Source of the DNA: Comamonadaceae bacterium
GTDB taxonomy: Bacteria; Pseudomonadota; Gammaproteobacteria; Burkholderiales; Burkholderiaceae_C
Direction of reading: 5' to 3'
Length of the DNA: 49,500 nucleotides
Assembly: GCA_013823485.1 (NCBI GenBank)
Contig: PNMF01000005.1
Coordinates: forward strand, 1-49,500
Shown here: one piece after another, positions 18,212-28,501 of the stretch
Position numbering within the stretch: the first letter of the stretch is position 1
Layout of the letters: every line of letters starts with the position of its first letter
The notes under the pieces: model-generated
Database searches by the model: none
Seen by the model: only the letters and a program-made list of their open reading frames with translations
What the model was told of the DNA's origin: nothing
Translations under genes and position numbers: made by a program

Positions 18212-19240
18212 ATGGCCCAGCCCTACCCTTTTTCCGCCATCGTCGGTCAGGACGAGATGAAAACCGCCATCCTGATCGCGGCGGTCGACCCCAGCATCGG
18301 CGGCGTGCTGGTGCTGGGCGACCGGGGTACCGGCAAGAGCACCGCCGTGCGGGCGCTGGCCGCCCTGCTGCCCCCCATGAAAGCGGTGGCCGGCTGCCGT
18401 TACGGCTGTGACCCGGCCGACACCTCCAGCCGCTGCGAGCAGTGCGCGGCCCTCAAGCCCGAAGGCCGCGCGCCGCGCACCCACACCATTCCGGTCCCGG
18501 TGGTCGACCTGCCGCTGGGCGCCACCGAAGACCGGGTGGTCGGTGCGCTCGACCTGGAGCGCGCGCTGTCGCAGGGGGTCAAGGCCTTCGAGCCCGGCCT
18601 GCTGGCCCAGGCGCACCGGGGCTTTCTGTACATCGACGAGGTCAACCTGCTGGAAGACCACCTGGTCGACCTGCTGATCGACGTGGCCGCCTCGGGCGAG
18701 AACGTGGTCGAGCGCGAGGGCCTGAGCATCCGCCACCCTGCGCGCTTCGTGCTGGTGGGCAGCGGCAACCCGGAAGAAGGCGAACTGCGGCCACAGCTGC
18801 TCGACCGGTTCGGGCTGTCGGTGGAGGTGCGCACCCCTGAAGGCCTGGCCGACCGGGTCGAGGTGGTGCGCCGCCGCGACGCCTACGAACAGGACCGTGC
18901 GGCCTTCGTCGAAGCCTGGAAGAAGGAAGACGAGCGCGTGCGCCGGCAGATCGTCGCCGGCCGCAAGCGGCTGGCCTCGGTCCAGGTGCCCGACGCCGCC
19001 CGGCAACGCATCTCGGCGCTCTGCATGGCCCTGGGCACCGACGGCCTGCGCGGCGACCTCACCCTCATGCGGGCCGCCCGCGCCATGGCCGCGCTCGACG
19101 GCGATGCCGAAGTGGGCGATGCCCACCTCAGGCGCGTGGCGGCACCCGCCCTGCGCCACCGCCTGCGCCGCAACCCGCTGGACAGCACCGGCTCGACCAG
19201 CCGCGTCGACCGCGCGGTGTCCGAACTGATGGGCGCATGA
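18212..19240 (+). CDS. bchI: Magnesium chelatase ATPase subunit I
   Basis: YPFSAIVGQDEMKTAILIAAVDPSIGGVLVLGDRGTGKSTAVRALAALLP ... LAQAHRGFLYIDEVNLLEDHLVDLLIDVAASGENVVEREG. Confidence 0.97.
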   Translation: MAQPYPFSAIVGQDEMKTAILIAAVDPSIGGVLVLGDRGTGKSTAVRALAALLPPMKAVAGCRYGCDPADTSSRCEQCAALKPEGRAPRTHTIPVPVVDLPLGATEDRVVGALDLERALSQGVKAFEPGLLAQAHRGFLYIDEVNLLEDHLVDLLIDVAASGENVVEREGLSIRHPARFVLVGSGNPEEGELRPQLLDRFGLSVEVRTPEGLADRVEVVRRRDAYEQDRAAFVEAWKKEDERVRRQIVAGRKRLASVQVPDAARQRISALCMALGTDGLRGDLTLMRAARAMAALDGDAEVGDAHLRRVAAPALRHRLRRNPLDSTGSTSRVDRAVSELMGA

Positions 19241-21090
19241 CCCTGACCGAGCGCCCGGCCCTCGGTGCCGATGCGGCACTGGCGGCGGCGCTGCTGGCCG
19301 TCGACCCGGCCGGCCTGGGTGGCCTGCACCTGTGCGCCGGTGCCGGCCCCGAACGCGATGCCTGGCTGGCCCTGCTGCGCCGCCTGATGCCCGCCGGCAG
19401 CCCCTGGCAGCGGGTGCCCCTGCACGCCGGCGAGTCCGCCCTGCTCGGCGGGCTCGACCTGGCCGCCACGCTGCAGGCCGCGCGCCCGGTGCTGCAGCCC
19501 GGCCTGCTGGCCCGCGCCGATGGCGGCACCCTGCTGCTGGGCAGCGCCGAACGCACGCCGACCCTGGTCGCCTCGCTGCTGGCCTCGGTGCTGGACCACG
19601 GCGAGATCCGGCTCCAGCGCGACGGCCTGTCGCAACGACAGCCCACCCGCTGGCTGCTGGTGGCCCTGGACGAGACCGTGCTCGAGAGCGACAGCCCGGA
19701 CGACGTCCTGCCCGCCGCACTGTCCGAACGGCTGGCGCTGCACCTGGACCTGCGGTCGATCCGGCCGGGGCCGCCCGGCGAAGCCCCGCCGGCCGATGCC
19801 GCCGCCGACTGGACCCACGCCGATGTGGCAGCAGCCCGCCTGCGGCTGCCGGGCGTCGAGCTGCCCGATGCCTGCCTGCAGGCCCTGTGCGCCACCGCGC
19901 TGGTCTGGGGCGTGGCCTCGCTGCGCGCACCGCTGATGGCGGTCCGGGTGGCCCGCGCCGCCGCCGCCCTGGACGGCAGCCGCACCGTGACGCAGACGCA
20001 TGCCGAGATCGCTGCCCGGCTGGTGCTGGCCCACCGCGCCACCCGCTGCCCGCCCGAGGCCACCGAGCCGGACGCCAGCGCCGAACAGCCCGAAGCCGAA
20101 GCCGGTGAACCCCAGGACAACGACCACACCCCCCGGGACACACCGCCACCCAATCCGGACGACCCCACCACCGAGTCCGCCGACAACGCCCCCGACCCGT
20201 CCGCCCGCGACCCGATGCAGGAGCGCCTGGTGGAAGCCGTGCGCGCCGTGCTGCCGACCGGGCTGCTGGCGGCGCTGCAGGCCGGCACGCTGGCCGGCCA
20301 GCCCCCCAGCCGGGGCAGCGGGCAGGCCGGCGCCGTGCTGCGCAACACCCCGCGCGGCCGCCCGATGGGCACCCGCCGGGGCGACCCCGGGCGCGGTCAG
20401 CGCCTGCATGTGCTGGACACCCTGCGGGCGGCGGCACCGTGGCAGACGCTGCGGCGTCCGCCCGGCGGGCCCGAGCGGCTGCGGGTAAGGCGCGACGACT
20501 TCCATGTGGTGCGGCACCGGCAGCACCGGCCCACCACCACCGTGTTCGTGGTGGACGCCTCCGGCTCCGCCGCCCTGCACCGGCTGGCCGAGGCCAAAGG
20601 TGCGGTCGAGCTGCTGCTGGCCGACTGTTATGTGCGGCGCGACCGGGTGGCGGTACTGGCCTTTCGTGGTCAGCAGGCCGAGGTGCTGCTGCCGCCCACC
20701 CGCTCACTGGCCCGCGCCCGACGCGAGCTGGCCGCCCTGCCCGGTGGCGGGGGCACACCGCTGGCCGCGGCCATCGACGCGGCACGCACCCTGGCGCTGC
20801 AGCTGCAACGCAGCGGCGACACGCCGGTGCTGGTGTTCCTGACCGACGGCCGGGCCAACATCGCCCACGACGGCACCCCCGGCCGCGCCCAGGCCGGGGC
20901 CGATGCCCTGACCCAGGCCGCGCTGCTGCGCGCCACCGGCCTCACCGCGCTGCTGATCGACACCTCGCCGCAACCGGCCGACGCCGCGCGCAGCGTGGCC
21001 CAGGGCATGGGGGCGCGTTATGTGCCGCTGCCCCACGCCGGCGCCACAGGCCTGTCGGCCGTGGTGCGTTCGGTGCTCCCGTCACCCTGA
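19237..21090 (+). CDS. bchD: Magnesium chelatase subunit D
   Basis: Inactive AAA-like N-terminus, acidic/Pro linker, C-terminal VWA domain (TTTVFVVDASGSAALHRLAEAKGAVELLLADCYVRRDRVAVLAFRG...AELLLPPTRSL-like); overlaps the bchI stop. Confidence 0.96.
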   Translation: MTLTERPALGADAALAAALLAVDPAGLGGLHLCAGAGPERDAWLALLRRLMPAGSPWQRVPLHAGESALLGGLDLAATLQAARPVLQPGLLARADGGTLLLGSAERTPTLVASLLASVLDHGEIRLQRDGLSQRQPTRWLLVALDETVLESDSPDDVLPAALSERLALHLDLRSIRPGPPGEAPPADAAADWTHADVAAARLRLPGVELPDACLQALCATALVWGVASLRAPLMAVRVARAAAALDGSRTVTQTHAEIAARLVLAHRATRCPPEATEPDASAEQPEAEAGEPQDNDHTPRDTPPPNPDDPTTESADNAPDPSARDPMQERLVEAVRAVLPTGLLAALQAGTLAGQPPSRGSGQAGAVLRNTPRGRPMGTRRGDPGRGQRLHVLDTLRAAAPWQTLRRPPGGPERLRVRRDDFHVVRHRQHRPTTTVFVVDASGSAALHRLAEAKGAVELLLADCYVRRDRVAVLAFRGQQAEVLLPPTRSLARARRELAALPGGGGTPLAAAIDAARTLALQLQRSGDTPVLVFLTDGRANIAHDGTPGRAQAGADALTQAALLRATGLTALLIDTSPQPADAARSVAQGMGARYVPLPHAGATGLSAVVRSVLPSP

Positions 21091-21100
21091 GTCGGCCCCC

Positions 21101-22006
21101 ATGCCCCACGACCTCGACTGGCAGCGCGACGGCCCCGGCTGGCCGCACGCCGACCGCAGCCGCTTCGTGCAGGCCGGCGGCCTGCACTGGCATGTGCAGG
21201 TCTGGCCCGGCGAAGGCCACGCCGAGGGCTGCTGCCTGCTGCTGCACGGCACCGGCGCCTCCACCCACAGCTGGCGCGATCTGGCACCGCTGCTGGCGCG
21301 CCATGCCACGGTGGTGGCGGTCGACCTGCCGGGCCATGCCTTCACCGGCATGCCGCCGGGCGGAGCGGGTTCACCGCAGCTGGGTCTGCACGGCATGGCC
21401 CGGGCGCTGGGCGCGCTGCTGCAGGCGCTCGACACCCCGCCCCCCGACCTGCTGGTGGGGCATTCGGCCGGTGCGGCGGTGGCGGTGCGGATGGCGCTGG
21501 ACGGCCATGCCGACCCGCAGCGCATCGTCGGCCTGAATGCGGCCCTGCTGCCCCTGGGCGGGCTGGCCGGGCAGTGGTTTTCACCGGCAGCCAAGCTCAT
21601 GGCCGCCCTGCCGCTGGTGCCGCAGCTGTTCGCCTGGCGGGCCCGCGACCCGACGGTGCTGGCGCGGCTGCTGGAGGGCACCGGCTCGCAGCTCGACGCC
21701 ACCGGACAGGCCCTCTACCAGCGCCTGGTCAGCAGCCCGGCCCATGCGCGCGGCGCATTGGCCATGATGGCCAACTGGGATCTGCCCCGGCTGGCCGCCG
21801 ACCTGCCGCGCCTCGCGGTGCGGCTCGATCTGGTGGTGGGTGAACGCGACCACACGGTACCGCCGGCCCATGCGCCTCGCATCCTCGAAGCCCTGGCGCC
21901 CTGGGCACGCGGCCGGCTGGCGCTGCTGCCCGACCTGGGGCATCTGGCCCACGAGGAAGACCCGGTCAGTGTGGCCGCGCTGATCCTGCCCGACCCCGAC
22001 GCCTGA
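21101..22006 (+). CDS. bchO: Mg-chelatase-associated alpha/beta hydrolase BchO
   Basis: WPHADRSRFVQAGGLHWHVQVWPG...LLLHGTGASTHSWRDLAPLLARHATVVAVDLPGHAFTGMPP...LLVGHSAGAAVAVRMAL; follows bchID. Confidence 0.93.
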   Translation: MPHDLDWQRDGPGWPHADRSRFVQAGGLHWHVQVWPGEGHAEGCCLLLHGTGASTHSWRDLAPLLARHATVVAVDLPGHAFTGMPPGGAGSPQLGLHGMARALGALLQALDTPPPDLLVGHSAGAAVAVRMALDGHADPQRIVGLNAALLPLGGLAGQWFSPAAKLMAALPLVPQLFAWRARDPTVLARLLEGTGSQLDATGQALYQRLVSSPAHARGALAMMANWDLPRLAADLPRLAVRLDLVVGERDHTVPPAHAPRILEALAPWARGRLALLPDLGHLAHEEDPVSVAALILPDPDA

Positions 22007-22036
22007 TGCGCCTGATGCGCCCGGGCGGGCCGCGCC

Positions 22037-23356
22037 TCAGGGCTGCACCCGGTCGATCAGCACCCGCACACCCTGTGCGCTGGCGGTGAATGCCGCACTG
22101 CGGCCGAGCAGATCGCCCGGTTGCGGCAGGGCCTGGCCGGAGCGGCTGATGCGCGCTTCCACCACCACCGGCGTCTTCTGGGCGAAGTGGCTCGACAGGC
22201 TGTGGCCGGCGGCCATGGCCAGGCTGTCGTCGAGCCGGAAATCGCTGGCCTGGGCGGTGGCCGGCCGACGGATCACGGCCAGCGGCATGCGCGAAGCCGG
22301 TGCACCACCGGCACTCTGCGACGGCGCGGCGCGGGCGGTGATGAACAGGGTGTCGCCCGGCTGCAGGCGGCCCTGCAGCGCCGCAGCGAGTTCGATGCGG
22401 CCCATCAGCACGGCCGGCGGCGGTGCCGTGGGCGTGGGGGTGGCTGCGGCAGCGGGCCCTGCCGTGGCCACGACAGCCGCCAGCGGCACCGCCGGCGATG
22501 CGATGGCACCGCGCCGCTCGGCCACCGCCTGCAGGCTGCGGTCCAGGTTGGCGGCGAAGGCGCTGCCGTCGGCCACCTGGCTGCGGGCACGGCGCCAGTG
22601 CGCTTCGGCCGCTGCCATGTCCTGCCGCTCCCAGGCGGTACCACCGGCCAGTGCCAGCGCCTTGGGGTGGTCCGGGTTCAGTTGCAGCGCGCGCGCCACC
22701 AGGCGGGCGGCCTCGGCCGGCGCACCGGGGGTGCCCACCAGCCCCAGGATGTCGGCCCGGTCGGCCAGCCAGTCCACCTGATCGGGTTGCAGGGCCAGGG
22801 CGCGCTGCAGGGAGCGGTCGGCATCGGCCCAGCGCTGCAGGCCGGCCTGGGTGCGGGCCAGCATGGCCCACGCATTCGGATCGGGCGCCTGCCCGGCCGG
22901 CGGGTTCTCCAGGGCCTGGGCCATCTGACGCACCATGGCGTCGACATCGGCCAGCGTGGCCTGCGGCGATGCGCTGATGCGCTGCGCCTCGGTCTGCACC
23001 GCCTGCGGCTGCCCCAGGTGCAGGTACAGCGCGGTGGCCAGCAAGGGCACGCCCAGCAGCAGCACGCCGGCGGTGACCAGCCGGTAGGCGGTCTGGTCGG
23101 GCGGTTCGGCCTGGGCGCTGGCTTCCAGCACCCGCCGCGCCAGGTCGGCCTGGGCGCGCGCATAGGCGGTCTCGTCGATCTGGCCGGCGCGGTGTTCCGC
23201 CTCGATGCGGGCATGCTGCTCGCGCAGCAGCGCCACCGGAGCGGCACTGGCCTGCACCGAATGCGGACGCGGGCTGCGCCGCCCGTTCAGGCTGCCGAGC
23301 AACGGCCACAGCGAAGCGGCCAGCAACAGCAAGGCCAGTGCGACAAAAGCGGTCAT
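22037..23356 (-). CDS. ccmI: Cytochrome c biogenesis protein CcmI (TPR)
   Basis: MTAFVALALLLLAASLWPLL...LREQHARIEAEHRAGQIDETAYARAQADLARRVLEAS; TPR region; last gene of the ccm operon. Confidence 0.9.
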   Translation of the reverse strand: MTAFVALALLLLAASLWPLLGSLNGRRSPRPHSVQASAAPVALLREQHARIEAEHRAGQIDETAYARAQADLARRVLEASAQAEPPDQTAYRLVTAGVLLLGVPLLATALYLHLGQPQAVQTEAQRISASPQATLADVDAMVRQMAQALENPPAGQAPDPNAWAMLARTQAGLQRWADADRSLQRALALQPDQVDWLADRADILGLVGTPGAPAEAARLVARALQLNPDHPKALALAGGTAWERQDMAAAEAHWRRARSQVADGSAFAANLDRSLQAVAERRGAIASPAVPLAAVVATAGPAAAATPTPTAPPPAVLMGRIELAAALQGRLQPGDTLFITARAAPSQSAGGAPASRMPLAVIRRPATAQASDFRLDDSLAMAAGHSLSSHFAQKTPVVVEARISRSGQALPQPGDLLGRSAAFTASAQGVRVLIDRVQP

Positions 23357-23832
23357 GGTCGATCTCCCTGCGGGCCCAGCAAGCGGCGGGCGCGTTCCCA
23401 TTCGGCCGCCGACAAGGGCGGTTCTTCGCGCCGGGCCTGCAGGCGCAGCTGACGCCACAGGGCCAGCAGGCCGACCAGCAGCAGCACGAACGGCCCGACC
23501 CACAGCAGCACGGTGCTGGCCTTCAGGGGCGGGCGGTAGAGCACGAAGTCGCCATAGCGCTCGACCATGAAGCGCTGGATGTCGGCTTCGGTGCGGCCCT
23601 CGGTGAGCTGGCGCCGGATCTGGTCGCGCAGGTCCACCGCGAGTTCGGCCTGGCTGGCGGCCACGGTCTCGTTCTGGCAGACCAGGCAGCGCAGCTCCTC
23701 GGCCACCTTCAGCACGCGGGCTTCGAGCACCGGGTCGGTGACCGGGGGGCGCACCGCGCGCTCCTGCGCGGTGGCCGTTGCCCACGCCCCCATGAACAGG
23801 GCCAGCAGCAGCCAGGATCGCATCGGTGTCAT
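23353..23832 (-). CDS. ccmH: Cytochrome c maturation protein CcmH
   Basis: EELRCLVCQNETVAASQAELAVDLRDQIRRQLTEGRTEADIQRFMVERYGDFVLYRPPLKASTVLLWVGPF. Confidence 0.97.
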   Translation of the reverse strand: MTPMRSWLLLALFMGAWATATAQERAVRPPVTDPVLEARVLKVAEELRCLVCQNETVAASQAELAVDLRDQIRRQLTEGRTEADIQRFMVERYGDFVLYRPPLKASTVLLWVGPFVLLLVGLLALWRQLRLQARREEPPLSAAEWERARRLLGPQGDRP

Positions 23833-23836
23833 GGCA

Positions 23837-24361
23837 TCAGCCCTCCAGCTGCCGTATCAGGGGCAGCAGCGTGCCCTGCACCACCTCGGGCGTGACCGCC
23901 CCGGTGTGCTTGTGGCGGATCACGCCATCGCGGTCGATGACATAGGTTTCCGGCACGCCGTACACACCCAGATCGAGGCCGACACGCCCGTCGGCATCCA
24001 GCAGGCTGGCCCGGTAGGGGTTGCCGTGCCGACCCAGCCAGACCAGCGCGGCCTCGCGCTTGTCCTTGTAGTTCAGGCCGACCAGGGTCACGTCGGTGCG
24101 GCGGGCCATGTCGACCAGCACCGGGTGCTCGGCCTCGCAGGCCACGCACCACGAGGCCCACACATTGAGCACCCAGACCCGGCCGCGCAACTGCTCCGGC
24201 CCGAGCTGCTGCGCCGGATCGGCCAGCGTGGGCAGGCTGAAGGCGGGTGCGCTGCGCCCCACCAGCGGCGAGGGCACCTCGCGCGGGTTCTTCATCAGGC
24301 CGGCGCCCAGCAGCGCCACCAGCCCGACGAACACCAGCAGCGGCCACAGGAAGCGCTTCAT
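23837..24361 (-). CDS. ccmG: Thiol:disulfide interchange protein CcmG/DsbE
   Basis: [46 protein letters not shown]...GRVWVLNVWASWCVACEAEHPVLV. Confidence 0.96.
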   Translation of the reverse strand: MKRFLWPLLVFVGLVALLGAGLMKNPREVPSPLVGRSAPAFSLPTLADPAQQLGPEQLRGRVWVLNVWASWCVACEAEHPVLVDMARRTDVTLVGLNYKDKREAALVWLGRHGNPYRASLLDADGRVGLDLGVYGVPETYVIDRDGVIRHKHTGAVTPEVVQGTLLPLIRQLEG

Positions 24362-26361
24362 GCCAGCCCCCGCGACGCCGCCTGGCCCTGCGGCACCACC
24401 GGCCCGGGCCGCTCGGCCTCGCGGGTGCGGCGCGCCGGGCGGTAACGCCGGTCGGCGGCGGCCAGCAGGCCACCCAGCGCCATGAACAGGCAGCCGCCCC
24501 AGATCCAGTTGACCAGCGGCTTGTGGTGCAGGCGCACGCTCCAGGCGGTGCCGCTGACCGGCTCCCCCAGGGCCACGTACAGGTCGCGCAGCACGCCCCG
24601 GTCGATCGCGACTTCGGTCATGGGCATGCGGCTGACGGTGTAGATGCGGCGCTCGGGCAACAGGGTCGCCACCGCATTGCCGTCGCGCACCACGTCGATG
24701 GTGGCGCGCGCGGCGGTGTAGTTGGGCCCCTGCACCAGCTCCACGCCGCGCAGCGTGAAGCGGTGGCCGCCGGCTTCCACTGTCTGGCCCGGCTCCATGC
24801 GCACGTCCGATTCGGTGCTCAGGCTGCTGACCACGGTCACGCCGGCCACGAACACCGCCACGCCCAGGTGGGCCAGCTGCAGGCCCCACCAGGCACCGCT
24901 CTGGGCCTGAACGCGACGGCGCCAGCCCGGGCCGGGGTGGTCGCTGAGCCGCTGCCAGGCACCGGCCAGCGTGCTGGCCGCCACCCAGGCCGCCATCAGC
25001 AGGCCGAGCGCGGACAGCGGTGTCCAGCTGCCCAGCAGCAGGGCGGTGACCGTGGCCACCGCCACCGCCACCAGCGCGGCGGCCCGCAGGCGCAAGGCCA
25101 GGTCGGGCAGGCTGGCACTGCGCCAGCGGGCCAGCGGGCCGAGCCCCATCAGGAACAGGGCCGGTGCCATGAGCGGCACGAACACGGCCTGGAAGTACGG
25201 CGCGCCGACCGACAGCTTGCCCTGCCCCAGCGCATCGACCACCAGCGGGTAGAGCGTGCCCAGCAGCACGGCAGCGGCCGCGGTGAGCAGCAGCACATTG
25301 TTGGCCAGCAGGAAGGACTCGCGGCTGACCGGCTCGAAGCGGTCACCGGCACTGATGGCGGGCGCCCGCCAGGCGAACAGCGTCAGCGAGCCGCCCACCA
25401 CCAGCACCAGGAAGGCCAGGATGAACACGCCCCGCGCCGGGTCGGTGGCAAACGCATGGACCGAGCTCAGCACGCCCGAGCGCACGATGAAGGTGCCCAG
25501 CAGCGAGAGCGAAAACGCCAGGATGGCCAGCAGCACGGTCCAGCGCCGGAAGGCGCCCCGCTTCTCCGACACCGACAGCGAATGGATCAGCGCCGTGCCG
25601 ACCAGCCAGGGCATGAAGGAGGCGTTTTCCACCGGGTCCCAGAACCACCAGCCGCCCCAGCCCAGCTCGTAGTAGGCCCAGAAGCTGCCAAGCGCAATGC
25701 CCACGGTCAGGAACATCCAGGCCAGCAGCGTCCAGGGCCGCGACCAGTGCGCCCAGGCGGCATCGAGCCGGCCGGCCAGCAAGGCCGCCACCGCGAAGGC
25801 AAAGGCCACCACGAAGCCCACGTAACCCATGTAGAGCATGGGCGGGTGGATGGCCATGCCCGGGTCCTGCAGCAGCGGGTTCAGGTCCTGCCCGTCCAGC
25901 GGCGGCACGGCCAGCCGCAGGAAGGGGTTGGAGGTGAACAGGGTGAACAGCAGGAAGCCCACGCTGATCAGGCCCATGACGCCCAGCACCCGGGCGCGCA
26001 TCGGCAGGTCGAGCGCGGCGCTGCGGTGCGCCACGGCGAAGGTCCAGAGCGAGAGCACCAGCGACCACAGCAGGATCGAGCCTTCGTGGTTGCCCCACAC
26101 GGCGGTGATGCGGTAGACCAGCGGCAAGGCGGTGTGCGAATGCTGCGCCGCCAGCTGCACCGAAAAGTCGTGCGTGATGAAGGCATGGGTCAGGCAGCCA
26201 TACGACACCAGCAGCAGCAGGCAGTGCGCGGTGGCCGCCGGGGTGGCCAGCCGCATCCAGGCGCTGTTGCCGCTGTGGGCACCCCACAGGGGCAGCACCG
26301 ACTGCACCAGCGCCAGCACCAGGGCCAGCACCAGCGCGAAATGACCGAGCTCGGGGATCAT
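24358..26361 (-). CDS. ccmF: Heme lyase CcmF
   Basis: [27 protein letters not shown]...[20 protein letters not shown]...[29 protein letters not shown]. Confidence 0.98.
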   Translation of the reverse strand: MIPELGHFALVLALVLALVQSVLPLWGAHSGNSAWMRLATPAATAHCLLLLVSYGCLTHAFITHDFSVQLAAQHSHTALPLVYRITAVWGNHEGSILLWSLVLSLWTFAVAHRSAALDLPMRARVLGVMGLISVGFLLFTLFTSNPFLRLAVPPLDGQDLNPLLQDPGMAIHPPMLYMGYVGFVVAFAFAVAALLAGRLDAAWAHWSRPWTLLAWMFLTVGIALGSFWAYYELGWGGWWFWDPVENASFMPWLVGTALIHSLSVSEKRGAFRRWTVLLAILAFSLSLLGTFIVRSGVLSSVHAFATDPARGVFILAFLVLVVGGSLTLFAWRAPAISAGDRFEPVSRESFLLANNVLLLTAAAAVLLGTLYPLVVDALGQGKLSVGAPYFQAVFVPLMAPALFLMGLGPLARWRSASLPDLALRLRAAALVAVAVATVTALLLGSWTPLSALGLLMAAWVAASTLAGAWQRLSDHPGPGWRRRVQAQSGAWWGLQLAHLGVAVFVAGVTVVSSLSTESDVRMEPGQTVEAGGHRFTLRGVELVQGPNYTAARATIDVVRDGNAVATLLPERRIYTVSRMPMTEVAIDRGVLRDLYVALGEPVSGTAWSVRLHHKPLVNWIWGGCLFMALGGLLAAADRRYRPARRTREAERPGPVVPQGQAASRGLA

Positions 26362-26816
26362 GGGCGGCCCTCCGGGGCGACCACGGTCTGGCCGGCGCGG
26401 GCACGGGCCAGTGCGTCGGCGGCTTCGGGTGCCATGTAGTTTTCATCGTGCTTGGCCAGCACCTGATCGGCGCGGAACACGCCATCGGCACCGAGCCGGC
26501 CCTGCGCCACCACGCCCTTGCCCTCCTGGAACAGGTCGGGCAGCAGGCCGGTGTAGCTCACCGGCACTCGCTGCACCGTGTCGGTGACGGCAAAGCGGAT
26601 GGTCAGGCCCTGCGGCTCGCGCACCACGCTGCCCTCCTCGACCAGGCCGCCGACCCGGAAGCTGCGCTTGCGCGGCGCCTCGCTGGCCGCCACCTGGGTC
26701 GGGCTGTAGAAGAACACCAGATTGCTGCGGAAGGCATTCAGCACCAGGGCACTGGCAGCGCCCACGGTGCCCAGGCCCACCAGCAGGGCCAGCGCGCGGC
26801 GGCGGCGCGGCGTCAT
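26358..26816 (-). CDS. ccmE: Heme chaperone CcmE
   Basis: [49 protein letters not shown]...[42 protein letters not shown]. Confidence 0.97.
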   Translation of the reverse strand: MTPRRRRALALLVGLGTVGAASALVLNAFRSNLVFFYSPTQVAASEAPRKRSFRVGGLVEEGSVVREPQGLTIRFAVTDTVQRVPVSYTGLLPDLFQEGKGVVAQGRLGADGVFRADQVLAKHDENYMAPEAADALARARAGQTVVAPEGRP

Positions 26817-27022
26817 GCCCGGCCTCCATGCAGCCGGGACGGATCGGGCGCGGACACGCCCACGCCGTCGTCAATCTCGTCCTGCATGGCGCGCTCCAGC
26901 AGGCGCCGGCGTAGCCGCAGCAGCGCCATCTCGGCCACCAGCACGGCAGCACACATGCCCAGCGATCCCCAGACATACAGACCATGGCCATCCATGGCCA
27001 GGAATTCGACAACGTGGTTCAT
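26813..27022 (-). CDS. ccmD: Heme exporter protein CcmD
   Basis: [42 protein letters not shown]; short single-TM protein between ccmC and ccmE, hidden inside longer antisense-frame ORF 26813-27700. Confidence 0.9.
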   Translation of the reverse strand: MNHVVEFLAMDGHGLYVWGSLGMCAAVLVAEMALLRLRRRLLERAMQDEIDDGVGVSAPDPSRLHGGRA

Positions 27023-27771
27023 GCGGCCTCCGCAGATGGGTGCAGGGCCGCCCGGGCCCATTCGGTGTGGCGTTCGCGTTCCAGCAGCAGCACACGGGCC
27101 CGCGCCAGGCCCATGGCGATGCAATAGGCCCAGGCCGCCAGCGACATGAGCAGCATGCCCAGCAGCATCGGCGTGGCCATGCTGGGCGCCTTGTTCAGCG
27201 TGACGGAAGCGCCCTGGTGCAGCGTGTTCCACCACTGCACCGAGAAATAGATGATGGGCAGGTTGACCACGCCCACCAGCGCCAGCAGGCCGGCGGCGCG
27301 ATCGGCGCGGCGCGGGTCGTCGATGGCGCCGTGCAGCGCCATGAAGCCGATGTAGAGGAACAGCAGCACCAGCTCGGAGGTCAGGCGGGCGTCCCACACC
27401 CACCAGGTGCCCCAGGTGGGCTGGCCCCAGAGGGCGCCGGTCCAGAGCGCCAGGAAGGTCATGAGCGCACCGGTGGGGGCCAGGGCCAGCGCCATCACGC
27501 TGGCCAGCCGGGCATTGAAGACCAGCCCCACCCCGGCCCAGACCGCCATGACCAGGTACACGAACATCGACATCCAGGCCGCCGGCACATGCACATAGAT
27601 GATCCGGTAGGCCTCGCCCTGCTGGGCATCGCTGGGCGCCACGAAGAAGCCCACATACAGACCAAGCGCCGCCAGCACGACGGCGGCCGAGCCGAACCAC
27701 GGCACCAGCCGCCCGGCCAGCGCATGGAAGCGGGCCGGCGCCGCGAAATGGAACAGGTTGATGCGGGTCAT
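27019..27771 (-). CDS. ccmC: Heme exporter protein CcmC
   Basis: YRIIYVHVPAAWMSMFVYLVMAVWAGVGLVFN...GALWGQPTWGTWWVWDARLTSELVLLFLYIGFMAL. Confidence 0.97.
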   Translation of the reverse strand: MTRINLFHFAAPARFHALAGRLVPWFGSAAVVLAALGLYVGFFVAPSDAQQGEAYRIIYVHVPAAWMSMFVYLVMAVWAGVGLVFNARLASVMALALAPTGALMTFLALWTGALWGQPTWGTWWVWDARLTSELVLLFLYIGFMALHGAIDDPRRADRAAGLLALVGVVNLPIIYFSVQWWNTLHQGASVTLNKAPSMATPMLLGMLLMSLAAWAYCIAMGLARARVLLLERERHTEWARAALHPSAEAA

Positions 27772-27775
27772 GGGC

Positions 27776-28501
27776 TCACTCCAGGGCAATGCGCAAGGCT
27801 GCGCCGGTCACGGCGGGGGCCGCCAGCAGGGCCAGCAGCAGCAGCGCCCCCAGCAGCGAAAAATGGCCGACCACGTCCAGCCCGGCCAGATGGGCCTGCA
27901 CCGCGCCGGCCCCGAAAATCAGCACGGGCACCAGCAGCGGCAGCACCAGCAGCGACATCAGCACCCCGCCGCCGCGCAGGCCCAGGGTCAGCGCAGCGCC
28001 GAGCGAGCCCACCAGGCTGAGCACCGGCGAGCCCAGCAGCAATGAAGCCACCAGCACCCCGATGGCCGAGGCCGGCAGGCCGAACTGCAGCGCCAGCACC
28101 GGCGCCACCAGCACCAGCGGCAGCACGCCGGCCACCCAGTGCGCGGCCACCTTGCCCAGCACCAGCAGGGCCAGCGGGTGCGGCGAGAGCAGCAGCAGCT
28201 CCAGCGTGCCGTCGGCATGGTCGTCGGCGAACAGGCGCGAGAGCGGCAGCGTGCAGGCCAGCAGGGCCGCCACCCACACCACCCCCGGGGCCATGGTGCG
28301 CAGCAGGCCCGGCTCCGGCCCGACGCCGAGCGGGAACAGGCTCACCACCAGCACGAAGAAGACCAGCGCGGCCAGGGTGTCGGAGCGGCGGCGCAGGGCG
28401 ATGCGCAGATCGCGCTGGAAGACCGCACGCAGGCCATCGAACAGGCCGGGCAAGGCCGCGTCCGGCGCAGCGTGGTCGGCCGCGGTGGCGAGTGTGTTCA
28501 C
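27776..28501 (-). CDS. ccmB: Heme exporter permease CcmB
   Basis: RDLRIALRRRSDTLAALVFFVLVVSLFPLGVGPEPGLLRTMAPGVVWVAALLACTLPLSRLFADDHADGTLELLLLSPHPLALLVLGKV; likely GTG start. Confidence 0.93.
   Translation of the reverse strand: MNTLATAADHAAPDAALPGLFDGLRAVFQRDLRIALRRRSDTLAALVFFVLVVSLFPLGVGPEPGLLRTMAPGVVWVAALLACTLPLSRLFADDHADGTLELLLLSPHPLALLVLGKVAAHWVAGVLPLVLVAPVLALQFGLPASAIGVLVASLLLGSPVLSLVGSLGAALTLGLRGGGVLMSLLVLPLLVPVLIFGAGAVQAHLAGLDVVGHFSLLGALLLLALLAAPAVTGAALRIALE

Noticed and set aside
13291-21090. Possible complete CBASS operon around the STING-like genes
   Set aside because: No CD-NTase-like GS...DxD protein, Cap2/Cap3 or nuclease seen among the ORFs; neighbours are a histidine kinase and bchI-bchD. 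The STING claim is therefore kept without a CBASS claim.
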